In this document: positions 6,686 through 13,033 of the stretch, in pieces
Numbering within the stretch: position 1 is the first letter of the stretch
Layout: every line of letters starts with the position of its first letter
From: a virus
Strand: one strand, 5' to 3'
DNA length: 27,424 nt
Virus record (IMG/VR): IMGVR_UViG_3300050119_000079
Location: 1 to 27,424 of that record
Translations under genes and position numbers: made by a program
Notes under the pieces: generated by a model
The model's input: the letters and a program-made list of their open reading frames with translations, nothing else
What the model was told of the DNA's origin: nothing
The model's database searches: none

Positions 6686-7383
6686 TTAGCCACGAAGAAG
6701 CATCCGACAAAGGCATGACCCGATATTTTACCGGCCGTGTTTGCCGAAACAATCATATTGCCGACCGCTATGTGAATGGCGGGGCCTGCGTCGAATGTAT
6801 TAATGGCGACAAGATCATCACGGATGCGCAGCGTGAAACTCGCGTTGCAGAACGACAAGCAAAAATCGCTAACGAAACCGCCCGCATTCAGCTCGCCAAG
6901 GAACGTCTTAAACAACGGCAGGAAGAGCAAGCGCAACGGCTCCAAATGGCCGCAGAACGGTTAGAACTCAAGAAGCAAGCCGCATCCATCACCGATGACA
7001 ACCGCGCCGTACGGGGCGTCTCAACGGTCGCAAAGAGCGAGTTTATTAAGATCAAGCTTCGTGTACAACCAAATGATGTGACGGCTATGAGAGCATTCAT
7101 TCATGGACTCGCAATCATGCGGATTCCAGGTATCCGCCTTATCGACGTTTGCCCGGATATAAATTTTAAAGGTTACTCGGTCCATACCTTCTTAGTGCAT
7201 CCGGAAGATCGAGATTTAGCTTTCAAAGCGCAAGATGACTTTGAGAGAACAAACATGGCTCGCAAAGAAGAACGCCGCCTTGATATCGAACGTGTGACTC
7301 TCAATTTGGAGATCGAGCGCCGGAAACAACAGGAAGACAACAACGGAGATCCTGGCGACACTCTAGAGAATTTGATGCGATAA
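6670..7383 (+). CDS. Cys/His zinc-motif protein with coiled coil and C-terminal domain
   Basis: 237 residues. The ATG at 6670 has GAGGAGAG just upstream and overlaps the previous gene by 16 bases; longer upstream frames are not supported. Residues 15-45 (GMTRYFTGRVCRNNHIADRY, then CVECING) are a fourth and more canonical copy of the Cys/His motif. Residues 55-110 form a highly charged coiled coil (RQAKIANETARIQLAKERL). Residues 120-190 make an alpha/beta domain (FIKIKLRVQPNDVTAMRAF...GIRLIDVCPDINF), and a second charged helix ends the chain. I recognise no enzyme motif. A DNA- or RNA-associated scaffold is possible. The codons for QQED...GDPGD near the end resemble the end of the next gene. 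Confidence 0.75.
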   Translation: MEKEIISHEEASDKGMTRYFTGRVCRNNHIADRYVNGGACVECINGDKIITDAQRETRVAERQAKIANETARIQLAKERLKQRQEEQAQRLQMAAERLELKKQAASITDDNRAVRGVSTVAKSEFIKIKLRVQPNDVTAMRAFIHGLAIMRIPGIRLIDVCPDINFKGYSVHTFLVHPEDRDLAFKAQDDFERTNMARKEERRLDIERVTLNLEIERRKQQEDNNGDPGDTLENLMR

Positions 7384-7386
7384 TCC

Positions 7387-7415
7387 TTGACAAGCTACTA
7401 GAAGCATGTCATCAT
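7387..7415 (+). promoter_or_regulatory. Promoter P2 with shared TACTAG element
   Basis: TTGACA at 7387-7392, a 17-base spacer, CATCAT at 7410-7415. Its first 19 bases equal P1. A second TACTAG lies at 7415-7420. It starts the small-gene cassette at 7438. Confidence 0.65.
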
Positions 7416-7437
7416 ACTAGACATAAGGAGAAACGTT

Positions 7438-7644
7438 ATGACCAAATATGACATGGCCGAGCGAATCGCTTACACAATTCAGAGAACGCCTAATGCTATT
7501 GTCGGAATTAATGCCGGCAGTTTAACTGTAGCTTTTGCATCCCTGCGCGTTAATGAATTGGTTCCGCTCTATGAGCACTATTGTGTAGTCGGAAGCGAAC
7601 AACAGGAAGACGATCCTGGCGACAAGGTAAAGGAGTCCAAATGA
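7438..7644 (+). CDS. 68-residue small phage protein
   Basis: Starts MTKYDMAERIAYTIQRTP after a good AAGGAG site nine bases upstream. A short helix is followed by two beta strands (NAIVGINAGSLTVAFASL) and a helix, then an acidic tail (EQQEDDPGDKVKESK). The DNA of the tail shares AACAACAGGAAGAC and GATCCTGGCGACA with the end of the 6670 gene. No family recognised; likely an early accessory protein given its own promoter. The stop overlaps the next ATG. Confidence 0.7.
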   Translation: MTKYDMAERIAYTIQRTPNAIVGINAGSLTVAFASLRVNELVPLYEHYCVVGSEQQEDDPGDKVKESK

Positions 7645-7823
7645 CACACAAAATCGCAGACGCCCGGGTCGTCCACTATGCAGTCGGACAATATCCGACA
7701 ACAATCGTCCTTTGTGACCGGCATCGCCAATCGTTCTATTCGCTCCATTCGGACGCCTGGGATTACGGGGAGTACCGGCCGGTAGAAGAGTGTGCACATT
7801 GCGCCATTGATGTACCACGTTAG
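7641..7823 (+). CDS. 60-residue Cys/His-rich protein
   Basis: Start MTHKIADARVVHYAVGQY, with AAGGAG six bases upstream inside the previous gene and ATGA overlap. The chain contains CDRHRQ and CAHC about 30 residues apart, a plausible zinc-binding CxxH/CxxC arrangement within a small beta-rich fold. No known family recognised. It closes the P2 unit; P3 follows immediately. Confidence 0.65.
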   Translation: MTHKIADARVVHYAVGQYPTTIVLCDRHRQSFYSLHSDAWDYGEYRPVEECAHCAIDVPR

Positions 7824-7836
7824 TAATCTTTTGGGC

Positions 7837-7865
7837 TTGACAAGATACTAGTAAGATTGCATCAT
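7837..7865 (+). promoter_or_regulatory. Promoter P3 with shared TACTAG element
   Basis: TTGACA at 7837-7842, a 17-base spacer, CATCAT at 7860-7865, with TACTAG in the spacer at the same place as in P1 and P2. It starts the unit headed by the Imm-like gene at 7884. Confidence 0.65.
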
Positions 7866-7883
7866 GCTTATCAGGAGGGAAAT

Positions 7884-8084
7884 ATGTCCGATGTAGCGTT
7901 GCCAATTATTGCAATTGCATTACTGGGAGCCCTAACCATCGGGCTCTTACCAACATGGATAGCCTTTGGACGCGACTGCAATTCGCGATGGGGCATCTTC
8001 GTTATTAACTTTTTTCTTGGATTCACGGGGATAGGCTGGGTCGTTGCACTCGCATGGGCAGCCTGTGGCGAGAAGAAGTCATGA
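7884..8084 (+). CDS. imm: Superinfection immunity protein, Imm family
   Basis: 66 residues with CAGGAGGG seven bases before the ATG. Two transmembrane segments (about residues 4-26 and 38-60) bracket FGRDCNSRWGIFVINFFLG and GFTGIGWVVALAWA, which fits the superinfection-immunity family (PF14373, T4 Imm): a Leu-Pro-rich first helix, a basic turn with Asn-Arg, then the N-x3-G-x-T-x2-GW motif. Imm sits in the inner membrane and blocks DNA entry of later-arriving related phages. Placement right behind its own promoter suggests early expression. Its stop overlaps the next start (ATGA). Confidence 0.8.
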   Translation: MSDVALPIIAIALLGALTIGLLPTWIAFGRDCNSRWGIFVINFFLGFTGIGWVVALAWAACGEKKS

Positions 8085-8266
8085 TCATATGGATTGCATT
8101 TCTAATCGTGGCGGTCGGATATCTCCGACACGAGAGCATCAAAGAAGCGGAACGGCATAACGCCGCACTCCAAGACATTTTGGACGTACCACGAATGCCA
8201 ATCATTGAGCCGGATCGGATTCCCAATCCAGGCGGTTGGAGGGATAATGTATCTACCACTCGTTAA
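8081..8266 (+). CDS. 61-residue single-pass membrane protein
   Basis: Starts MIIWIAFLIVAVGYL, an N-terminal membrane segment, then a charged helix (RHESIKEAERHNAALQDIL) and a Pro-rich tail. The ATG overlaps the Imm stop and has a GAGAAGAAG purine stretch upstream, so translation is coupled to Imm. It could assist Imm at the membrane; that is inference from position. No family recognised. Confidence 0.7.
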   Translation: MIIWIAFLIVAVGYLRHESIKEAERHNAALQDILDVPRMPIIEPDRIPNPGGWRDNVSTTR

Positions 8267-8435
8267 GTGTTATTGGTGCGAGAACTGCCAATCGGTCATC
8301 GATTCCGCCAAGACGTGCGAAGGCTGCGGCTCGTCTATAAGCATCGTCGCTCTCAGTATTTGGATGGGCCGTGAGCGCAGAAACAATACTCTCGCGATTG
8401 TCACAAACTCGGTAAGGCCATTCCTCTATGATTGA
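8247..8435 (+). CDS. 62-residue zinc-ribbon protein
   Basis: Start MYLPLVKCYWCENC, with GGAGG seven bases upstream and a 20-base overlap with the previous gene. The Cys pairs CYWC/ENC and CEGC about 13 residues apart make a zinc ribbon; the rest is beta-rich and basic (WMGRERRNN). Small phage zinc ribbons often bind host polymerase or nucleic acid, but nothing more specific can be said here. Confidence 0.7.
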   Translation: MYLPLVKCYWCENCQSVIDSAKTCEGCGSSISIVALSIWMGRERRNNTLAIVTNSVRPFLYD

Positions 8436-8586
8436 CTGGCACACTGCAAAGCCGATGAGTAATTTGGATGCTCAACTTTTGATGGAGCATAAACTTGATC
8501 TCATGCGCGAACGTGTCCATGCTAAGCGTATGAAATTTGTTTGGTATAAGTACATTTTTCCACTTTGGGCAGAGGAAACAAAATGA
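8428..8586 (+). CDS. 52-residue basic helical protein
   Basis: ATG at 8428 overlaps the end of the previous gene; AAGG lies about eleven bases upstream (weak). The sequence MIDWHTAKPMSNLDAQLLM leads into a basic amphipathic helix (KLDLMRERVHAKRMKF) and a hydrophobic, aromatic end (VWYKYIFPLW). It fills the space between two well-supported genes and ends with an ATGA overlap, which supports it. An inner ATG at 8455 is possible but lacks a ribosome site. Function unknown. Confidence 0.6.
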   Translation: MIDWHTAKPMSNLDAQLLMEHKLDLMRERVHAKRMKFVWYKYIFPLWAEETK

Positions 8587-8822
8587 GCAAGTATCAATCC
8601 TATTGGGATCTCGCCACAATTCCCGATTCTCAATGGGCATCGGAGAACGGGCGCCGGCAACGCACCAAGGCTCCCGCCCGCACATATGTCAAGCTCGCTC
8701 CATGCAAGGGATGCAAGCGCAACCTGACGGCAACCGAACGGCGCGGAGTATGCCCAAACTGTGGCACGCGTAACAGGGCACAATCTATTTGCGGCCAAAC
8801 GCAGCAACCGCCGAGCAATTGA
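8583..8822 (+). CDS. 79-residue zinc-ribbon protein
   Basis: Start MSKYQSYWDLATIPDSQW, with GAGG nine bases upstream and ATGA overlap. The C-terminal half holds CKGCKRN and CPNCGTRN about 17 residues apart, a classic zinc ribbon, on a basic background (RRQRTK). It ends the rightward cassette and overlaps the leftward primase gene by 38 bases at their 3' ends. A long inverted repeat follows 20 bases later. Function unknown; nucleic-acid binding is likely. Confidence 0.7.
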   Translation: MSKYQSYWDLATIPDSQWASENGRRQRTKAPARTYVKLAPCKGCKRNLTATERRGVCPNCGTRNRAQSICGQTQQPPSN

Positions 8823-11133
8823 TATTTGCCTTCTCATAAGCCTTCCCCACTGCTTCCGGATCGGTAATTTGAAGCAGTGGGGAATCCTTCTTAACGAAGA
8901 GCTTTGGGCGGGCGCCTTCAGGCAGTACGGACGAATGAGCGCGGCCGCCCTGCAACGCCGGATGGAGAATATATCCCATCACTTCGAGCATGTCCTTGCG
9001 CTTCGTGTACGAGATCTTTCGGGCGAGCTGCATTTGCTGTAGCATCCTATCCAACCAAATTGAAGAAATGAAGCCGCCATTAAAGCCCTGAAAGCCTTGC
9101 GCGATACATTCGGCAATCTCTTGTTCAACGCCGCCCGTGCTCGCTTCAATTGCTTGAGCGTTCGTGCTCGTCATTGGCGCACGTTGGCATTCGCCGGCAG
9201 GATTGTACTCTGCGGGAATAGCGAACGTATGGAGGAATTCAGAAACGATTGCGTAACCGTCAGCTTTGAGCCATTCATAGAGATTCGGGAAATAATCGCC
9301 CGTGAGTCCATCCCGTGCAAGATCATCAACGCTCTGTTGAGCAGAAAAGAAAACGGCAAACCGCCGATCATTAGCAGTTTTCTTGATAGCGTCTTTATGA
9401 TTCGAATTGAACATAAAATTGCCACAGATATCCGTACTTACTTGATCAATACCTTTTGCTTCGATCTCTAATCCATCGCCGCCGGTAATCATCGGTTTCA
9501 ATTCTTCGATCACTTCGCGCCTGGAGTCCGGAACGTAAATATCTTCCACTGCATAGAATACTTTTCCGACCATCCAAGCGTTAAATTCTTTTGCGAGTTT
9601 GGAAGCTTTGGGCCAGTGGACATAACGTTTACCAACCGCTTCGGCAACACATCTCGTAAAGAGCGTTTTTCCGTTTCCTTCAACTCCTTGAAGTAACGGG
9701 GCCCATTGAAATTTGATGCCCTGATGTTGCACACAAGCGGCCATGTAACTCAACAAGATTAAGCGGTCGCGGTCATCGGGAAGCACGATAGCTAGATGAT
9801 TCAAGAACGGGCTCGCATCGCCCTGGATCCGCGCAACTTCAATCGGCATGTACGTATTGACGAACGAGAGCCCGTTGCGCTCGACGATAGCGCCGGCCGC
9901 AAGATCCGGACGGAAACACATCCCGTCAACCTTGGGACACACGAAACAATGGTTTTGCGTAAAAGCTTCCCATGCGTCCCGTGTTTGCTTTGCGTTTGCT
10001 TCGTCTAGCACAAACATATGAGCGCCAAAATGAACTTTGAATTGCTCTGGCTTGAGCAAAGTACCGCCACGAATGAGCACGCGGTGTGACTCGCGGATAT
10101 AGATGCATCCTTTGAAATGCTCCATTTGCTCGATTGGGGAGAGCTCTTGCCATCCTGTCTTTACCGTAGGACGTATAAAGCCATCGGTCGCGGGCTCCTC
10201 CGGAGCGTCCGGTGTCTTGTCCTGCAATACTTCATGCTGACGTCCTACGGCTCCCCGAATCGTGCGGGGAAGGTAGTCCTCGCGCTCCCATTTGTCACGC
10301 TTGAGCGCGCTCAAGAGCATAAGAGAACGTATCCGCTCGCAGTTCTTTCCTGTCCAGAAGGCGAGATGCTGTGCGAGAGCGGCATCCGCGGCCGATTCGT
10401 CATAAGCGCGGCCGTTTGGATCGGGATAATTCGTCCCTAGAACGGCTGTGTTCGCTGTCCACAAATCCGCGAAGGAAGCTTTGCCGGCGAAGACCGAAGC
10501 CGTTGAGCGCGATTGCATCGCGCGGCGGATGAGATCCGCATCATCCGTGGAACCGTTCCATTCTTCGACCGGCTCGTTTGTCCAACCTATGTCGCTAGTG
10601 TCCGCATCGGGCGGAAAGAACTTCGCAACCAATCCAGGTAAGAGTGCAGATGCATCATATGATGCATCTCCTTGTGCGCCGAGACCATTCAAAGCAACAA
10701 AGCGGCCGGCATGATAGAACTCCAAACCAAGCGCTTTATTGGTGCATCCATGTGCGGGCGGCTTGCCGGTCCCGAAGATATGAAGCCCGCGGCCGGATCG
10801 GGAAACTTCGATAGCACAACCGGCAAGCGCTCCGCAGAGCTGCAAAGCGAGTGGACTCCAGGTATTGTCTGCTTGCAGGCAATTGTCTATGTCAAGGAAA
10901 AAGAACGGGTCGTGCTCCGTAAAAACGAAGCCAACGCCATATTCTATGCCCCACCGTGCTGCTGCCGCTTCCGCAGTCGCAACGTCCGTCCAAATCTCCG
11001 GATCGTGAGCATTTCTAATCTTGCCGTCGATATAACTGACAGGAAGTTTATCGCTCTTATGTTCGCCGCGCGGGACAAGTCTATATAAGATCCATTGCCG
11101 ATAATCGGCAAATGCATTTAATGAGGGATGCAC
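8785..11133 (-). CDS. Primase-polymerase/helicase fusion, NrS-1 type
   Basis: 782 residues with a GTG start and AGGATGGGG upstream. The N-terminal prim-pol domain shows the metal motif FFFLDIDN (residues 77-84), SRSGRGLHIFG (111-121) and HAGRFVALNG (141-150). A helical middle follows. The C-terminal SF3/DUF5906-type helicase shows Walker A VEGNGKTLF (484-492), Walker B VFYAVEDIY (525-533) and the sensor segment GNFMFNSNHKDAIK. This architecture matches the bifunctional NrS-1-like replication proteins, which make primers, can extend DNA and unwind it. Since a family B polymerase is also present, this one probably primes and unwinds. The gene contains a 22-base palindrome (10648-10669) and, near its 3' end, a perfect 14-base inverted repeat. 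Confidence 0.88.
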   Translation of the reverse strand: MHPSLNAFADYRQWILYRLVPRGEHKSDKLPVSYIDGKIRNAHDPEIWTDVATAEAAAARWGIEYGVGFVFTEHDPFFFLDIDNCLQADNTWSPLALQLCGALAGCAIEVSRSGRGLHIFGTGKPPAHGCTNKALGLEFYHAGRFVALNGLGAQGDASYDASALLPGLVAKFFPPDADTSDIGWTNEPVEEWNGSTDDADLIRRAMQSRSTASVFAGKASFADLWTANTAVLGTNYPDPNGRAYDESAADAALAQHLAFWTGKNCERIRSLMLLSALKRDKWEREDYLPRTIRGAVGRQHEVLQDKTPDAPEEPATDGFIRPTVKTGWQELSPIEQMEHFKGCIYIRESHRVLIRGGTLLKPEQFKVHFGAHMFVLDEANAKQTRDAWEAFTQNHCFVCPKVDGMCFRPDLAAGAIVERNGLSFVNTYMPIEVARIQGDASPFLNHLAIVLPDDRDRLILLSYMAACVQHQGIKFQWAPLLQGVEGNGKTLFTRCVAEAVGKRYVHWPKASKLAKEFNAWMVGKVFYAVEDIYVPDSRREVIEELKPMITGGDGLEIEAKGIDQVSTDICGNFMFNSNHKDAIKKTANDRRFAVFFSAQQSVDDLARDGLTGDYFPNLYEWLKADGYAIVSEFLHTFAIPAEYNPAGECQRAPMTSTNAQAIEASTGGVEQEIAECIAQGFQGFNGGFISSIWLDRMLQQMQLARKISYTKRKDMLEVMGYILHPALQGGRAHSSVLPEGARPKLFVKKDSPLLQITDPEAVGKAYEKANINCSAVAAFGRK
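8843..8884 (+). terminator. 14-base perfect inverted repeat, candidate terminator
   Basis: TTCCCCACTGCTTC (8843-8856) and GAAGCAGTGGGGAA (8871-8884) are perfect complements with a 14-base loop. It lies 20 bases after the last rightward cassette gene and is followed by TCCTTCTT, weakly U-rich in the rightward transcript. It sits inside the 3' coding end of the leftward primase gene. Confidence 0.5.
10648..10669. repeat. 22-base perfect palindrome
   Basis: AGATGCATCAT at 10648-10658 is followed directly by its exact complement ATGATGCATCT at 10659-10669, with no loop. It lies in codons for GDASYDAS in the prim-pol part of the helicase gene. Such uninterrupted symmetry is typical of a dimer-binding site, but function is unknown. 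Confidence 0.85.
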
Positions 11134-11158
11134 CGTTACCCCATCCTGTGTGCTGATT

Positions 11159-11236
11159 CTAGAGCTTTTTGGAATTTCGCTTCTTCAAATCGGGAACGAG
11201 AGCACTTACATTATCACCTTGATAGAGTGTATACAC
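11159..11236 (-). CDS. Possible 25-residue microprotein between tetR-like gene and primase
   Basis: A GTG start two bases after the TetR-like stop codon opens a frame reading MYTLYQGDNVSALVPDLKKR and ending in a basic Asn/Ser/Lys tail. Its start context (TGGGGTAA then GGTG) is nearly identical to that of the primase start just downstream. It fills most of an otherwise empty 105-base gap. The short length means chance cannot be excluded; there is no recognised family. Confidence 0.3.
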   Translation of the reverse strand: MYTLYQGDNVSALVPDLKKRNSKKL

Positions 11237-11238
11237 CC

Positions 11239-11553
11239 TTACCCCACTATTGCATTAACCGCTTTGAGCCGCAACTCCGGCGAGATGGTGAGATTCACTC
11301 CGGATGCGAGAGCCTGCCCAACGATGGGCGCATATTCGTGTTTGATCGCATAGCGCAAGATACGACGCTTGAGCCCGATAATGTCTCCGAGATATAGAGA
11401 AACGAGCCCTTCAGAACATTTAGCGCGCTTGGCAATCTTGGCACGAGTAAGAGCACTCCAGCCGCCAAGCTCACAGCACAGTTCGACCGCGGCATTGAAG
11501 ATCTTCAATTTGCGCTCCCCAGGCAGCAATCGTTCGCGTTTGTAAATTGTCAT
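11239..11553 (-). CDS. TetR-like helix-turn-helix protein
   Basis: 104 residues. Residues 15-60 (KIFNAAVELCCELG, LTRAKIAKRAKCSEGLVSLY) match the TetR N-terminal DNA-binding domain: helix 1, then a helix-turn-helix with the typical A-x2-A-x-CSEG-x-V-x2-Y pattern. The usual ligand-binding C-terminal domain is reduced to about 45 residues, so it is a truncated or minimal form. The ATG overlaps the stop of the PAPS-reductase-like gene within the 22-base repeat. It may regulate the adjacent primase gene; the palindrome GTGTATACAC at 11227-11236, just past its stop, is a possible site. Confidence 0.65.
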   Translation of the reverse strand: MTIYKRERLLPGERKLKIFNAAVELCCELGGWSALTRAKIAKRAKCSEGLVSLYLGDIIGLKRRILRYAIKHEYAPIVGQALASGVNLTISPELRLKAVNAIVG

Positions 11554-11568
11554 AAGCTTCCTTCTCCC
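11547..11568. repeat. 22-base direct repeat, copy at TetR-like start
   Basis: Identical to 12424-12445. On the coding strand it reads GGGAGAAGGAAGCTTATGAC plus AA, holding the last codons and stop of one gene and the ribosome site and ATG of the next. Confidence 0.9.
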
Positions 11569-12299
11569 TCACGGCGGCAAATAACACCACATTCGATATC
11601 TTCTTCTGGTTTTGTATCACAATAATCTGCTGGCAATTCGTCAAGAAACAATCTAACATCCAAAATTTTTACTAACTTGCATCCAATTTTTCGAGACTGA
11701 GTTGCGCGAGCTTCAAAAACTTCTGGAAAGTATTTCCTAACTCGATTCCAATATGCCGGAGAAGATGATTTTACGCATCCGATGCAGTTATTGTTTTTAA
11801 ATCCTAACTTATACATCATCGGAAGATCAATTTTGAAATATTCTAAGATGTGATAACAGAGAGCTTTTGTAATGTCATGATCTCGAAGATTCCATTCCAG
11901 TTCTAAATCTTGATTGGCTTCTTCAAAAAGACGAATGCGATTCTTTTCGTCTGCCGTCAATCCGAAGATATGAAGATCGTTTGGAAGTTGGAAATCTAAC
12001 CGAGGAACCTTTTTCATTTCACGACTACAAGGAGCCCAGTTAATACCACTCATGTATTGTGCTTTTTCCCAAACTTCCGTGACATTTTTAAACTTTTTCG
12101 AAGCGATAATTTCAATTGGATGTTCAATCCAGGATTCGATTTTTTTCAAAAATCTAAGATTGTCGGAATGCTCTTCAGCAAGTGTATCGCAGTAAACAAC
12201 TTTGACGTTTTTGTAAGCGCGGACGGCCATGTATGCAGAAACCGCGGAAGCGGCTCCGCACGAAAACCAAGCAACAACACGACCGTCCATCGAATCCAT
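11550..12299 (-). CDS. PAPS-reductase/PP-loop family protein, degenerate loop
   Basis: 249 residues from the ATG with GAGAGAG upstream; in-frame starts at 12350 (coupled) or residue MDGRVV are alternatives. Its N-terminus, VVAWFSCGAASAVSAYMAVR, is the altered PP-loop typical of phage PAPS-reductase-like proteins (SCGAAS in place of SGGKDS). Further motifs are NWAPCSREMKKVPRL, FGLTADEKNRIRLFEE, and NNCIGCVKSSSPAYW with a CxxC. Relatives activate substrates with ATP or handle sulfur, but the substrate is unknown. The gene is more AT-rich than its neighbours and is bracketed by 22-base direct repeats, suggesting recent insertion between the nuclease and TetR-like genes. Activity is uncertain because of the altered loop. 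Confidence 0.75.
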   Translation of the reverse strand: MDSMDGRVVAWFSCGAASAVSAYMAVRAYKNVKVVYCDTLAEEHSDNLRFLKKIESWIEHPIEIIASKKFKNVTEVWEKAQYMSGINWAPCSREMKKVPRLDFQLPNDLHIFGLTADEKNRIRLFEEANQDLELEWNLRDHDITKALCYHILEYFKIDLPMMYKLGFKNNNCIGCVKSSSPAYWNRVRKYFPEVFEARATQSRKIGCKLVKILDVRLFLDELPADYCDTKPEEDIECGVICRREGEGSL

Positions 12300-12349
12300 T
12301 ATTGCTCTCTCTCTCTTCGTGATCCAAATTGATTCTTCTGGAGTAACCA

Positions 12350-12430
12350 TCAACGCTGAATGTTGGAATGTTGAATCGAGCCAGATAGATACAAAGAAAT
12401 TTGATAGGTTGAGACTGTGATACTTGTCAT
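12350..12430 (-). CDS. Possible 26-residue leader peptide
   Basis: The ATG lies in the 22-base repeat, with GGAGAAGG upstream, overlapping the nuclease stop. The frame reads MTSITVSTYQISLYLSGS and ends at TGATG, overlapping a possible start of the PAPS-reductase-like gene. It may only be filler left by the insertion that replaced the original TetR-like reading frame here. Low confidence. Confidence 0.25.
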   Translation of the reverse strand: MTSITVSTYQISLYLSGSIQHSNIQR

Positions 12431-12445
12431 AAGCTTCCTTCTCCC
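12424..12445. repeat. 22-base direct repeat, copy at nuclease gene end
   Basis: Matches 11547-11568 exactly; the two copies are 877 bases apart and enclose the PAPS-reductase-like gene. Both upstream proteins end in GEGSL as a result. Confidence 0.9.
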
Positions 12446-12909
12446 GTGCAAAACTTGGCGTCTCCGCCGTCTTTTACAACCGCGGCCGCCCATTTCGCTT
12501 GTGCGGTCTCGCGTTCTGTTCCGGTAAATATCCAATCCCGTCGCTTGCATTCTCTCGATACGAATTGTGCGACCGTCGATCCAACATGCGCCGGCGTAAT
12601 AAGTATAGGTCTCCATCCGATGAGATCGCCACTCTTGATCGTGGCATTTAATTGCTTCGAATCGTTCGCAAGTCCATAGCGTACAGGAACGCCGCGCGAG
12701 TCTTCTAATACTCCGACATTGTTGCGCCAAAGCTTCAGACCTTTACGACCGGCTTCCAGGCGTACCAAGCTCTGTACCCATGCTTCGGTATGTGGCGCAG
12801 CGTGCGAGATTGGTGCATCAACGGGAATTCCGAAGATGCGTTGTAAGTCCGTCAGAGCTTGCACGCTCACCCGATGCTTGATCGCCCAATTGATAATTTC
12901 ACTTGTCAC
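12427..12909 (-). CDS. VRR-NUC nuclease (PD-(D/E)xK fold)
   Basis: 160 residues from a GTG with GGGGG four bases upstream; the GTG overlaps the previous gene. An upstream GTG at 12936 would add nine residues. The segment KSGDLIGWRPILI followed by FVSRECKRRDW provides the Asp and E-x-K of the nuclease core, and AQAKWAAAVVKDGGDAKF is the conserved C-terminal helix and strand of phage VRR-NUC proteins. The GLKLWRNNVGVLEDSRG segment is also typical. Family members are structure-specific or resolvase-like nucleases acting on replication or recombination intermediates. The last codons lie in the 22-base direct repeat. Confidence 0.8.
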   Translation of the reverse strand: MTSEIINWAIKHRVSVQALTDLQRIFGIPVDAPISHAAPHTEAWVQSLVRLEAGRKGLKLWRNNVGVLEDSRGVPVRYGLANDSKQLNATIKSGDLIGWRPILITPAHVGSTVAQFVSRECKRRDWIFTGTERETAQAKWAAAVVKDGGDAKFCTGEGSL

Positions 12910-13033
12910 GGTTCCCCCAAAGGTTTGCAATTGCACAAGCGAAACGAAAAGAATGGATTCCGTGTACGGTTTGACCGTCTGCGAATGTAACGTACCAACT
13001 CCAAACGGCTCGCTTTATAAGTGGTTTGGTCAT
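12899..13033 (-). CDS. 44-residue small phage protein
   Basis: Start MTKPLIKRAVWSWYVTFADG: GGAG six bases upstream and ATGA overlap with the methyltransferase stop. The product is a small beta-rich protein (WYVTFADGQTVHGIHSF) followed by a short helix. It overlaps the nuclease start region. No family recognised, but start signals and gap-filling position make it credible. Confidence 0.6.
   Translation of the reverse strand: MTKPLIKRAVWSWYVTFADGQTVHGIHSFRFACAIANLWGNRDK

Noticed and set aside
10117-11088. Rightward frames opposite the prim-pol/helicase gene
   Set aside because: Antisense shadows of a strongly supported gene, with no start signals or domains.
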